Origin: CAYQTO01 sp964420455
GTDB taxonomy: Bacteria > Sumerlaeota > Sumerlaeia > SLMS01
Assembly (NCBI GenBank): GCA_964420455.1
Contig: CAYQTO010000092.1
Coordinates: forward strand, 1-14,557
Direction: 5' to 3'
Length of the DNA stretch: 14,557 bases
The translations under genes were made by a program, and so were the position numbers. The notes under the pieces were generated by a model. The model ran no database searches. It saw only the letters and a program-made list of their open reading frames with translations, and was not told where the DNA came from. Below, in pieces: positions 1 to 7,608 of the stretch (position 1 is its first letter; every line of letters starts with the position of its first letter).

Positions 1-894
1 GGACACCTCGACGTGTTGCTGGCGGTGGGGGCGGCGGTGCTGCTGCTTGGGGCGGCGCGGGGTTCCGGCTCGCTGGCCGGTGCGGGGCTGGCCGCGGCAA
101 TCCTCAGCAAGCTCGCGCCGGTCGTCTTCCTGCCCCACTTGCTGCGGGGGCTGGACGGGTGGCGGGGGCGTTCCATGGCCGTGGCCGTCGCCACCATCCT
201 TGTGGCGATGGCCTATCTCCCCTTCCTCGAATCCGGCGATCGCCTTTTCCAGACGGTCGACACCTATGGCAAGGTTTGGGAATCGAACGGGTTCCTGTAT
301 GTGCTCGTGCTCGATGGACTGACGGGGATCGACCCGGATGGCCGCGCCGTCGGCACTCTGCTGGATGCCGTGGGACTGCGCGGGTGGGCCCTGGGGGCGG
401 AAGGGTTTGCGCCGCTCCATCCGAACCTCTTCGGCGCACGGGGTCTGTCTTTATTGATATACGCCGCCGTCTGGGTCGCCGCGCTGGTCGGGCCCTTCCG
501 TGTTGAAACGCGTTGGTTGCTGGTTGTCGGGGGCGGGCTGCTGGTGGCGCCCGTCGTGCACCCTTGGTATCTGCTGGCCCTGTTACCGGCGATGGTGCGG
601 GGCGGCGCGCTGGCGGCGGCCGCCGCGTGGTGGGCGATTGCCATTCCGTTTACCTACGCCGTGTTGCCCGGGTGGTGGGGTGCGGGTGTGTGGGAACCAC
701 CGCAATGGCCATGGTGGCTCCAGTACGGGGGGCTAGTCGCCGTGGGACTGGGGGTCGCGACGGCCGGCCGCCTCCTCCATCATGCGCGTCAGGGGCCCGC
801 TGAGGCGGATCGCGGCCTCGTCGAAGGTGCGTTGCCAACCGGTCCTTGTCGCGTCGAGGAGCATGCCCCTCAGGAGCAGGAGCGGCAGAAATGA
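1..894 (+). CDS. GT87/DUF2029-like membrane glycosyltransferase, 5' truncated
   Basis: The frame is open from the first base of the window, so the true start lies upstream; the GTG at 13 is internal. The first residues read GHLDVLLAVGAAVLLL, like the 'GH-D' motif and following membrane helix of polyprenol-phosphate-mannose-dependent mannosyltransferases (GT87, DUF2029). The stretch AAILSKLAPVVFLPHLLRG resembles the family's 'K-P-LLLP' segment. Several further hydrophobic helices follow, with WLLVVGGGLLVAPVVHPWYLLALLPA as the typical late 'HPWY' motif. These enzymes transfer sugars on the outer face of the cytoplasmic membrane; the substrate here cannot be read. The last helix ends near base 780. 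The following 37 codons are charged, have weak third-position GC bias, and lie antisense to the next gene, so they may be non-conserved read-through. Family call fairly sure; exact activity unknown. Confidence 0.72.
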   Translation, partial: GHLDVLLAVGAAVLLLGAARGSGSLAGAGLAAAILSKLAPVVFLPHLLRGLDGWRGRSMAVAVATILVAMAYLPFLESGDRLFQTVDTYGKVWESNGFLYVLVLDGLTGIDPDGRAVGTLLDAVGLRGWALGAEGFAPLHPNLFGARGLSLLIYAAVWVAALVGPFRVETRWLLVVGGGLLVAPVVHPWYLLALLPAMVRGGALAAAAAWWAIAIPFTYAVLPGWWGAGVWEPPQWPWWLQYGGLVAVGLGVATAGRLLHHARQGPAEADRGLVEGALPTGPCRVEEHAPQEQERQK

Positions 895-1749
895 CAATCC
901 GACGAGGGCCTGGCGGAGTTCCGGCGAGGGATCCGTGGGTAGCAGCGACTGGAGTACCAGAGACCAGAGGAGTTGCAGAAGGACATAAACGAAAACTCCC
1001 TCGAGAAGGAAAAGGACAAGCAGAAGGGGGAGATAGAAAAGGTTGAGGGCGACCTGGGTGGTGGCGAGGGCGCCCTGGCTGACGTGGCTGTCGTCGGCGC
1101 GGGCGAGGACGTCCTCGATGGAGCCTTCCGCGATGGAGCGGGCGAGCTCCGCCTCGAGTACTGGATGGAGGGCGACGGTGATGGCAGCGAGGCAGGCAAC
1201 CAGGACGAGGTCCCCCGGGCCGACCGGCTGGGACGTGTAGACGATGATCCCGGCGACGACCGCGAGGGCTGTATAGATGGCGAGAAGGCGGCCGGGCAGC
1301 TGGCGCTCGACGCGCTCAAGGACGAGGGCGCCGCCAAGTTCGTAGGGACCGAGAGGAAGCAGGGCCAGCTCGCGCAGGAGACGGGGCCGCACCCGCGGAA
1401 AGAAGGCGGTCTCGAGGTACGCGGGCAGGCTGCCTTCCCTCACCGGCAGATGCCGCCGGAGGCTGATCCAGCCAAACAGCGCGAAAACGATGGCGATCAG
1501 CCCCAGACAAAGGCCCAGAAAGCGGACCACGAGGATGGCGGCGACGACGAGCAGGATCCGCCCCCCCGTCGCCTGCAGCAGGTTCGAAAGGGCGAGGCGC
1601 ACCCGGCGGAGGCGCGGCCCGCGCTCCCGATGGCTGGCGAAGGCAATAAACAGGGGGTTCCCGGCAATGCTGCGGCGGACGGCCGAATCCCGCCGCAAGG
1701 TCCTCCCGTTCCTGGCCGGTGCCACGTTCATCCGCCGAGGCTCGCCCAT
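733..1749 (-). CDS. Multi-pass membrane protein, ABC-2 permease-like
   Basis: This leftward gene encodes about 338 residues if it starts at the ATG at 1749-1747. An ATG at 1731-1729 and a TTG at 1821 are alternatives, and none has a clear Shine-Dalgarno site. The N-terminus is basic and contains GNPLFIAFASHRE, reminiscent of the 'NP-L---E' motif before the first helix of some ABC-2 type permeases. About six or seven hydrophobic helices follow. Between helices four and five, ARSIAEGSIEDVL recalls the 'E-G--E-LL' amphipathic segment of that superfamily. No ATPase partner is present. Third-position GC is near 90 % across the 3' end, supporting this strand as coding even where it overlaps the glycosyltransferase by 162 bp. 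It is divergent from the nuclease gene at 1851. The permease assignment is inference; an uncharacterised membrane protein is the safe name. Confidence 0.66.
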   Translation of the reverse strand: MGEPRRMNVAPARNGRTLRRDSAVRRSIAGNPLFIAFASHRERGPRLRRVRLALSNLLQATGGRILLVVAAILVVRFLGLCLGLIAIVFALFGWISLRRHLPVREGSLPAYLETAFFPRVRPRLLRELALLPLGPYELGGALVLERVERQLPGRLLAIYTALAVVAGIIVYTSQPVGPGDLVLVACLAAITVALHPVLEAELARSIAEGSIEDVLARADDSHVSQGALATTQVALNLFYLPLLLVLFLLEGVFVYVLLQLLWSLVLQSLLPTDPSPELRQALVGLSFLPLLLLRGMLLDATRTGWQRTFDEAAIRLSGPLTRMMEEAAGRRDPQSHGD

Positions 1750-1850
1750 GCGGGCAACCACGGCAACGGCCACGTCGAGAATTGGCTGGATTCCCCGCGC
1801 CCCCGGCGGCGAGAAAAGCAACAGGAACCCGCCGGGAGACGCGACCGCCG

Positions 1851-2267
1851 ATGATGCTCATCGAAATGGACCTCGTAGAGATCCAGATCTCCGGGGAGAA
1901 CGGCCCCCAGATCCTGATTCTCAAGGAGAAGGACGGCGACCGCTACTTCCCGATCTATATCGGCTCGTACGAGGCGGCGATTCTCGACCAGACGGTGCGG
2001 GGCATGGAGACGGCCCGGCCGCTGACCCACGACCTCGTCCTGAACGTTGTGGACGGCCTCGGCGGCGAGCTTACCGGCATCATGGTCGATGAACTCCGCG
2101 AGGAAACCTTCATCGGCAAGCTCATGGTCCGCATTTCAAGTGGCGAGACCGTTCGCATCGACACGCGGCCGAGCGACGCCATCGTCCTCGCGATGAAACG
2201 CCGCGTTCCCATCTATGTCGCCGAGGAGGTCCTCGCCGCGACAAACCTCGAACGCGATGACGACTGA
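1851..2267 (+). CDS. Bifunctional nuclease family (DUF151) protein
   Basis: The protein has 138 residues from the ATG at 1851, followed immediately by a second ATG; the frame is open further upstream, but that part does not look like the family. It covers the whole DUF151 domain: MDLVEIQI at the start, KEKDGDRYFPIYIG, the 'RPLTHDL' stretch, and the terminal RPSDAIVLAMKRRVPIYVAEEVL region with the conserved R-P-S-D-A. Plant homologues were reported to have RNase and DNase activity; many bacterial members are uncharacterised and presumed cytoplasmic. A GGGAG lies about 13 bases upstream of the start. The 3' end overlaps the next gene's ATG by 11 bp, so the two are probably translationally coupled. 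The family is very clear; the physiological role is not. Confidence 0.93.
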   Translation: MMLIEMDLVEIQISGENGPQILILKEKDGDRYFPIYIGSYEAAILDQTVRGMETARPLTHDLVLNVVDGLGGELTGIMVDELREETFIGKLMVRISSGETVRIDTRPSDAIVLAMKRRVPIYVAEEVLAATNLERDDD

Positions 2268-3945
2268 GACCGGGGCAGCCGCACCGGACCTTCCCTCCGG
2301 CAGGGCGCCGCTGGCCTTCGCCCTCGCCTTCCTTGTCTATACGCTCTTTCTTTTCTCCGTCTCGCTCGTCCCGATCCGCTCCGACAACGACTGCTGGTGG
2401 CATGTAAAGTCCGGGCAGTATATCAGTACATACGGCCTGCCGGAGCATGACGTCTTCAACTACATGGCGGAGGACGACGAGTGGCACAACCACGAGTGGC
2501 TGAGCCAGGTGGTGATGTGGCAGGCGTGGCGCGCGGGCGAGGCATCGGGCCTCGGCGGCTGGCGGGGTGTGGTGCTGTTCAAGACGCTGGTGCTGTGGGC
2601 GGCCTACGGCGTCTGCTTCCTGCTGGCGGCGCGATTGTCGCGCAATGCCTGGATCGCTCTGCTGGTGGTGGTGCTGGCGGTGGCGATCGGGCGGAGGACC
2701 TTCCAGCCGCGGCCGCCGGTGATCTCCAACCTGTTGCTGGCGGGCCAACTGCTGCTGTTCGTGGCGGTGGCGGAGGGGTGGATCCGGCGCCGCTGGCTGG
2801 CAGTGCTCCCGCCGGTCATCGCGCTCTGGACGAATCTCCATGGGGGATGGATGGCGGCGGGCGTTGTGGTGGGCGCCTTTGGGGCGGACCAGGCGGTGAA
2901 CATTGTCCGGCGGCGCCTGCCGAGGATGCCCCTCGCACGGCCGGTCGGCCTTCTCGCCCCCCAATGGCTCGTTGCCTTCCTCCTGGCCTGCCTGCTCGCC
3001 ACGCTGGCCAATCCGTACCTCCACAAGTTGTACGAGCTGCCCGGCCGCGTCCTTTCCGAAACGGACCTCGTCCGCAGCCTCGGCGAGCTCCGCCCGCCGG
3101 ACTTCTTCTTTGTCATCGACTTCGAGTTCGCGGTGCACGGCGCGTTTTTCCTCGCGCTGTTCAGCCGTCGCCTGCGCCCACGCCTTTGGGAGGTCCTCAT
3201 CTATCTCTTCTTCCTCCACCAGGCGATCCAGCACGTCCGGCATCTGCTCCTCTTTTCGGTGATGATGGTGCCGTTGTATACACGGCTGCTGGTGGCGGTG
3301 GCGGAGGCGGGCTCGGCTTCACTGGCGGACTGGCGCCCGCGGACGACGCGACTGCCAACCTTGATCGCCCTGATCCTCGCCCTGCTCACGGCGGGATGGG
3401 TGATCGTGAACCCGCGGGAAGGTGGCCGCATTGGCTGGCTGTTCGACACGTCCCAACCGGCCCGAACGTATATACAGCGCAACCTCCAGTACCTCCGGGG
3501 CGACGGGTACATCCGGGCCAACTTTGCCGCGGAGGTCTGCGACTTCATCGAGGCGGCGAGGCTCGAAGGCCGCATGTTTAACGAGAACAACTACGCCGGG
3601 TACCTCATCTGGCGGCTGGCGCCAGAGGAACATCGCGTGTTCAGCGACTCGCGCTTCGACATTTTCGGGGCGCGGATCTGGCGCCTCGAGGGCGCCATCG
3701 CTGGCGGGGTGGAACCCCTCTGGCGCGAGCTGCTGGACGAGTACGAGGTCCAGTGGCTGATCAACCGGGGAGGCACGGGGCTGGAGGGGCGGCTGCGCCA
3801 GGGGGGATCGGGCTGGGTCGAGGTCGCCCGCTGGCCGATCCTCAACTGGCAGGTGTGGATCCGCGACGTGCCGGACAACGCGGCAGTGATCGATCGTGCT
3901 CGCCGCGAGGCCGCACGGATGGGTGCCTCTGCGGGAGGACGCTGA
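2257..3945 (+). CDS. Large GT-C-like multi-pass membrane protein
   Basis: The protein has 562 residues from the ATG at 2257, which lies inside the end of the nuclease gene. An ATG at 2215 would add 14 residues unlike the family. A membrane helix (about 18-40) is followed by SDNDCWWHVKSGQYIS and DEWHNHEWLSQ (about 42-83). This Asp-rich first periplasmic loop with 'D-WWH--G' and 'NHEW' recurs in uncharacterised PMT/GT-C-like proteins. TNLHGGW (192-198) is another shared motif. About nine helices precede a C-terminal soluble domain from about residue 442, beginning NNYAGYLIWRL and FSDSRFDIFG, also typical of these proteins. They are usually annotated as hypothetical or glycosyltransferase family 39-like; a lipid-linked sugar donor is likely but unproven. 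A stretch of 79 bases separates it from the next gene. Confidence 0.85.
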   Translation: MTTETGAAAPDLPSGRAPLAFALAFLVYTLFLFSVSLVPIRSDNDCWWHVKSGQYISTYGLPEHDVFNYMAEDDEWHNHEWLSQVVMWQAWRAGEASGLGGWRGVVLFKTLVLWAAYGVCFLLAARLSRNAWIALLVVVLAVAIGRRTFQPRPPVISNLLLAGQLLLFVAVAEGWIRRRWLAVLPPVIALWTNLHGGWMAAGVVVGAFGADQAVNIVRRRLPRMPLARPVGLLAPQWLVAFLLACLLATLANPYLHKLYELPGRVLSETDLVRSLGELRPPDFFFVIDFEFAVHGAFFLALFSRRLRPRLWEVLIYLFFLHQAIQHVRHLLLFSVMMVPLYTRLLVAVAEAGSASLADWRPRTTRLPTLIALILALLTAGWVIVNPREGGRIGWLFDTSQPARTYIQRNLQYLRGDGYIRANFAAEVCDFIEAARLEGRMFNENNYAGYLIWRLAPEEHRVFSDSRFDIFGARIWRLEGAIAGGVEPLWRELLDEYEVQWLINRGGTGLEGRLRQGGSGWVEVARWPILNWQVWIRDVPDNAAVIDRARREAARMGASAGGR

Positions 3946-4011
3946 CCCCACCGCCGGAAGCCCTTGCCCATCTCACAATTGTCGGCCAACCCTCCCCTTC
4001 ATCAAAATCGC

Positions 4012-4017
4012 GGAGGA
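4012..4017 (+). promoter_or_regulatory. Strong Shine-Dalgarno site fixing the start at 4025
   Basis: GGAGGA lies 7 bases before the ATG at 4025. It selects this start over the longer open frame beginning at 3896, whose extra 43 residues do not look like a signal peptide. The choice puts a clean export signal at the N-terminus. Confidence 0.85.
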
Positions 4018-4024
4018 AAAGGCG

Positions 4025-5263
4025 ATGCGCGAGTTCTGCGGGGTGCTTCTTGTTGCCCTCCTCGTGGCCACCGGCGGTGCCAGCGCCGCCCTCCCCATCG
4101 AGGACCAGGTCCGCAACCTGATGGAGACGCTCGAGGGCGAACGGGTCGGCTTCATCACGAACCCCACGGCGGTGGACGGTTCCTATCGTCACCTGGCGGA
4201 CCGGCTGCACATCGATCCGGGTGTCGAGATCGTGGCCTTCTTCGCGCCGGAACATGGCATCCGTGGCGACGCCCAGGCCGGCGACTCGGTCGACGACATG
4301 ACGGATCCCGTCACCGGGGTGCGCGTTTACTCGCTCTATGGCGAGCGACGCGCGCCCACACCTGAACAGCTCGAGGGCATCGACTCCCTCCTCTTCGACA
4401 TCCAGGACGTCGGGGCACGCTTCTATACATATATCTGGACCATGAGCGTGTGCATGGAGGCCGCGGCGGAGGCGGACGTGCGTTTCGTGGTCTTTGATCG
4501 TCCGAATCCCATCGGGTTGACCCAGGTGGAGGGATCCCCGAACACGCGCGACGAGGGCATGATCGGGCGCCTTTTGGAGGGTGAGGACTTCGGCCTGCCG
4601 GTGCGCCATGCCATGACCGTCGGCGAGGTGGCGACATATCTCAATGGCGAGTGGTACGATGGGGAGGTGGATCTCGAGGTGGTGGCCGTCCCCGGGTATC
4701 ACCGGGGGATGACCTTCGAGGAGACGGGTTACCCGTGGGTGATGCCGTCGCCGAACATGCCCACACGGGAAACCGCGCTGGTATATCCGGGGACGTGCCT
4801 CTTCGAGGGGACAAACCTGAGCGAGGGGCGCGGGACGACCCGTCCGTTCGAGCTGATTGGTGCCCCCTACGTGAACGGAATCGATTGGGCCGCGGCGCTG
4901 AACTCCCGGGGTCTCCCGGGCGTGCGCTTTCGTCCCGCCTGGTTCACACCCACCTTCGACGATCACGCGGGACAATCCTGCGGCGGCGTGCAGGTCCACG
5001 TCATCGATCCGGCGATCCATGACGCCGTCTATACGGGGCTGGTCATGCTCGAGGTGGCGAAGGATCTGTATCCCGATGAGGTGGAAATCACGCCGTGGGC
5101 GGGACGGCTGATGGGAGTGCCGGACCTTGACGAGCTCCTTGACACCGGGGACGCCGCCACAATCGCGGCCGGCTGGCAGGACCGGCTCGCCGCTTTTCAA
5201 GCACGGCGCGCGGAGTATCTGCTCTATCCGGCGGGGGAGACGAGCGGGTGGAACCTCCGCTAG
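4025..5263 (+). CDS. namZ: DUF1343 / NamZ-type exo-beta-N-acetylmuramidase, secreted
   Basis: The protein has 412 residues and a signal peptide (basic start, hydrophobic VLLVALLVATGG, likely cleavage after the Ala run near 19-22). The mature part matches DUF1343 from end to end: VGFITNPTAV (41-50), FFAPEHGIRGDAQAG (72-86), SLLFDIQDVGARFYTY (121-136), DRPNPIG (158-164), PSPNM (241-245), EGTNLSEGRGTTRPFE (261-276), and a C-terminal W---LA-F---R--YLLYP. In Bacillus subtilis NamZ removes MurNAc from the non-reducing end of peptidoglycan fragments during wall recycling; the PEHG glutamate lies in the proposed catalytic region. Length is normal for the family. Export suggests it acts in the periplasm or outside the cell. 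The stop overlaps the next gene's start by 16 bp. Family assignment is secure; the precise substrate is inferred. Confidence 0.92.
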   Translation: MREFCGVLLVALLVATGGASAALPIEDQVRNLMETLEGERVGFITNPTAVDGSYRHLADRLHIDPGVEIVAFFAPEHGIRGDAQAGDSVDDMTDPVTGVRVYSLYGERRAPTPEQLEGIDSLLFDIQDVGARFYTYIWTMSVCMEAAAEADVRFVVFDRPNPIGLTQVEGSPNTRDEGMIGRLLEGEDFGLPVRHAMTVGEVATYLNGEWYDGEVDLEVVAVPGYHRGMTFEETGYPWVMPSPNMPTRETALVYPGTCLFEGTNLSEGRGTTRPFELIGAPYVNGIDWAAALNSRGLPGVRFRPAWFTPTFDDHAGQSCGGVQVHVIDPAIHDAVYTGLVMLEVAKDLYPDEVEITPWAGRLMGVPDLDELLDTGDAATIAAGWQDRLAAFQARRAEYLLYPAGETSGWNLR

Positions 5264-6261
5264 GGAGGCTGCGACGCGAGAGGGACTGGCGCGACGAGGT
5301 CCTGCCCCGTGGCGATGCCCCCCTCGGCCCCTGGGAATCCCTGGGCCAGACATTTCTTTCGTCGCGGACGTGGCCGCGGGAGCACCGGCGGACGGCGTTC
5401 TTCTACTACCTTGCCGGACCCGAGCGGCGCGACCGTCGTCGGCTGATGGCAGCGCTCCCCTGGGCGGCCCTTGCCGTCGCCGAGGCGGCGATTGTCTATA
5501 CGGTCCCGTCCGGCCCCGGCGGTGGTGCGACGCTCGCGGTCTTCATTCTTCTTGTCGAGACGATCTTCCTCGCGCCCTTCGCCGGGTTTCTTGCCGGCAT
5601 GCATGCCTTCAGCGATATCCAGGGGTTTCGCGCGCGGGTGGGCTTCGACGCTTTGCTGGTGCTGCCGATCCCCCCCGGCGACATTGTCCACGGCCTCGGC
5701 ATGAGGACGACCATCGGCTATACGGCGGGCCTTTACGTGAACGGCTTGGCGGTGGCCTTGATCTTTTTCGAGTGCTTTGTCCGCATGCCGGGCTCGCCGG
5801 AAACCATCGCCGTCCTGGCGGCGTTCCTTGTGGTGTTCCTGGCACGGCTTTACAGCCTGAGGGCCTTCGCCGATTGGGCGGTGGCCAATGTCGTTCGTGC
5901 CTCGCTTCTGCTGACGGATCCGGGCGAGGCCCACTGGCGGGCGTTTCGGGACTTTGCCGCATGGGGGCTGGTGTTCTATCTCGTGCCGGGGGCATTGCTC
6001 GTGGGCGGTATCGCGGCCTCGCTCCTGACCGGTTTCGGGGCGCCGGGTGCCTTGGCCTTTGCTGCGTCCACGAGCTGTTTTGTCCTTCTCATGGCGGGGC
6101 TCGCGGTCGGCCTTCTCGAGGTCCGGGCCGGGGGAATTCTTCGCGAGACCGCCGCAGCCTATCGCCATTGGGGCGTTGTCACCGGCGAGCCGTCGCCCCT
6201 TGCGCCGCGGGGTTGGCTTGGCGGATGGAGAAGGCCGAAGCCCGCCATCCGCCCCAGATAG
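5248..6261 (+). CDS. Multi-pass membrane protein, possible ABC-2-like permease
   Basis: The protein has 337 residues from the GTG at 5248, which overlaps the NamZ stop and is preceded by a GGGGGAGA ribosome-binding-type stretch at about 5232-5239. The first 65 residues are polar and charged, followed by about six hydrophobic helices. Between helices two and three, RVGFDALLVLPIPPGDIVHGLG looks like the amphipathic 'L-LPI-P-DIV-G' coupling segment of ABC-2 type permeases. No ATP-binding gene is adjacent. The overlap with namZ and the 19-bp gap before the phosphorylase indicate co-transcription. The layout resembles the leftward membrane protein at 733-1749, though I see no clear sequence identity. 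Function unknown; the permease resemblance is a motif-level inference. Confidence 0.78.
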   Translation: MEPPLGRLRRERDWRDEVLPRGDAPLGPWESLGQTFLSSRTWPREHRRTAFFYYLAGPERRDRRRLMAALPWAALAVAEAAIVYTVPSGPGGGATLAVFILLVETIFLAPFAGFLAGMHAFSDIQGFRARVGFDALLVLPIPPGDIVHGLGMRTTIGYTAGLYVNGLAVALIFFECFVRMPGSPETIAVLAAFLVVFLARLYSLRAFADWAVANVVRASLLLTDPGEAHWRAFRDFAAWGLVFYLVPGALLVGGIAASLLTGFGAPGALAFAASTSCFVLLMAGLAVGLLEVRAGGILRETAAAYRHWGVVTGEPSPLAPRGWLGGWRRPKPAIRPR

Positions 6262-6268
6262 TGGCGCT

Positions 6269-6273
6269 AGGAG
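6269..6273 (+). promoter_or_regulatory. Shine-Dalgarno site fixing the start at 6281
   Basis: AGGAG lies 7 bases before the ATG at 6281 in the 19-bp gap after the membrane-protein stop. It rules against the longer open frame from 6047, which would run antiparallel to nothing recognisable and overlap the upstream gene by more than 200 bp. Confidence 0.85.
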
Positions 6274-6280
6274 CCTGCAC

Positions 6281-7585
6281 ATGTATATACCCGAGCTGAT
6301 CCGTCGCAAGCGCGAGGGCGGGAGCCTCACGCGCGAGGAAATCTCCGCCTTCCTCGAGGGATACCTCCGCGGCGATGTGGAGGAGTACCAGGTGGCGGCG
6401 TTCCTGATGGCCGTCTTCTTTCGCGGGATGGCGCCGGAGGAGGCCGCCGCCCTTGCCCTCGTGATGAAGGAAAGCGGAGAGGTCTTTGACCTCTCCGGTA
6501 TAGACGGCCCCAAGGTCGACAAGCACTCGACCGGCGGTGTGGGCGACAAGGTGTCGCTGGTGCTGGCGCCGCTCGTCGCGGAGGCCGGCGGCATCGTGCC
6601 GATGGTCAGCGGTCGTGGGCTTGGCCACACGGGGGGCACGCTCGACAAGCTCGAGGCGATTCTTGGCTACCGCTGGAATCTGGACCAGGAGGCTTTCCGA
6701 CGCCAACTGGCCCGTGTTGGCTGCGCGATCATCGGCCAGACGGATCGCTTTGTGCCTGCAGACAAGCGCCTCTACGCCTTGCGCGACGTCACCGCCACCG
6801 TCGAGTCGGTCCCCCTCATCAGCGGCTCGATCCTCTCCAAGAAGGCGGCCGCTGGCACCGAGTACCTCGCCATGGACGTCAAGACGGGCTCCGGCGCGTT
6901 CATGGAGACGGAGGACCGGGCACGGGAACTTGCGGAGTCTCTGGTTCGCATCGGCGGCGAGATGGGCATGCGCGTTTCCTGCCTCCTGACACAGATGAAC
7001 CAGCCGCTTGGCGTCGCGGTCGGGAACGCGCTGGAAACACGCGAGGCCATCGACGTGCTGCAGGGGGGCGGCCCGGCGGACGTTCGCAAGGTCACGGTGG
7101 CCCTGGGGGCGCGCATGCTCGTTCTGGCGGGTCTCGAGAAGGAGGAGGACAAGGCGACGGTGAGGCTCGAGCGGCTCCTCGATGGTGGCCAGGCGCTCGA
7201 GCGGTTCCGCCAGTGGGTGGCGGCGCAGGGCGGCGACCCGCGCGTGGCCGACGAATCGACTCTGATGGAGGTTTCCGGCGAATCGGAGGTCCTGCGGGCG
7301 GAGGGCGGGGGGTACCTGGCGCGGATGAACGTGCGCGAGATCGGCGTTGCGGCGAACCTGCTAGGGGCGGGGCGCCTGCGGGCCAGCGATTCGGTGGACC
7401 TGGCGGTCGGGATCGATGTGCCGGCCAAGATTGGCGACCGTATAGACGCGGGCCAGCCGCTCGCGGTGATTCACCACCGGGGCGGGCGCGGACTCGCGGA
7501 GGCACGCGAGCGGCTCCGCCAGGCCATCTCCATCAGCGAGGAAGCCGTGACTCCGCTGGAGCTGGTCATCGGCCGGGTGGGCTAG
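6281..7585 (+). CDS. deoA: Pyrimidine-nucleoside (thymidine) phosphorylase
   Basis: The protein has 434 residues, the usual length for this family. It catalyses phosphorolysis of thymidine, deoxyuridine or uridine to the free base and (deoxy)ribose-1-phosphate in cytoplasmic salvage. An all-alpha N-terminal domain is followed by the phosphate-binding KHSTGGVGDK (81-90) and the family signature SGRGLGHTGGTLDKLE (110-125). Substrate-contacting residues described for Geobacillus pyrimidine-nucleoside phosphorylase fall at the same positions here: R168 in YALRDV, and S183 and K187 in SGSILSKK. A C-terminal alpha/beta domain is present. The numbering match favours the broader-specificity type (pdp) over strict thymidine phosphorylase (deoA), but sequence alone does not decide. 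No other nucleoside-salvage gene is nearby. It is last in the rightward block and ends 23 bp from a convergent kinase gene; I see no convincing terminator between them. Confidence 0.95.
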   Translation: MYIPELIRRKREGGSLTREEISAFLEGYLRGDVEEYQVAAFLMAVFFRGMAPEEAAALALVMKESGEVFDLSGIDGPKVDKHSTGGVGDKVSLVLAPLVAEAGGIVPMVSGRGLGHTGGTLDKLEAILGYRWNLDQEAFRRQLARVGCAIIGQTDRFVPADKRLYALRDVTATVESVPLISGSILSKKAAAGTEYLAMDVKTGSGAFMETEDRARELAESLVRIGGEMGMRVSCLLTQMNQPLGVAVGNALETREAIDVLQGGGPADVRKVTVALGARMLVLAGLEKEEDKATVRLERLLDGGQALERFRQWVAAQGGDPRVADESTLMEVSGESEVLRAEGGGYLARMNVREIGVAANLLGAGRLRASDSVDLAVGIDVPAKIGDRIDAGQPLAVIHHRGGRGLAEARERLRQAISISEEAVTPLELVIGRVG

Positions 7586-7608
7586 GGGGCGGCCCTTCGT
7601 CCGGACCC

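Noticed and set aside
973..1854. Rightward 293-residue frame opposite the leftward membrane protein.
   Set aside because: It is highly charged shadow sequence, while the leftward frame has regular membrane helices and about 90 % third-position GC at its 3' end.
3842..5353. Leftward 503-residue frame opposite the NamZ gene.
   Set aside because: The NamZ gene has a signal peptide, a strong ribosome site and family motifs throughout. The antisense frame shows none.
7586..7608. Bidirectional terminator between the phosphorylase and the kinase.
   Set aside because: The 23-bp gap has only a short GTCCGGAC palindrome and no T-run on either strand.
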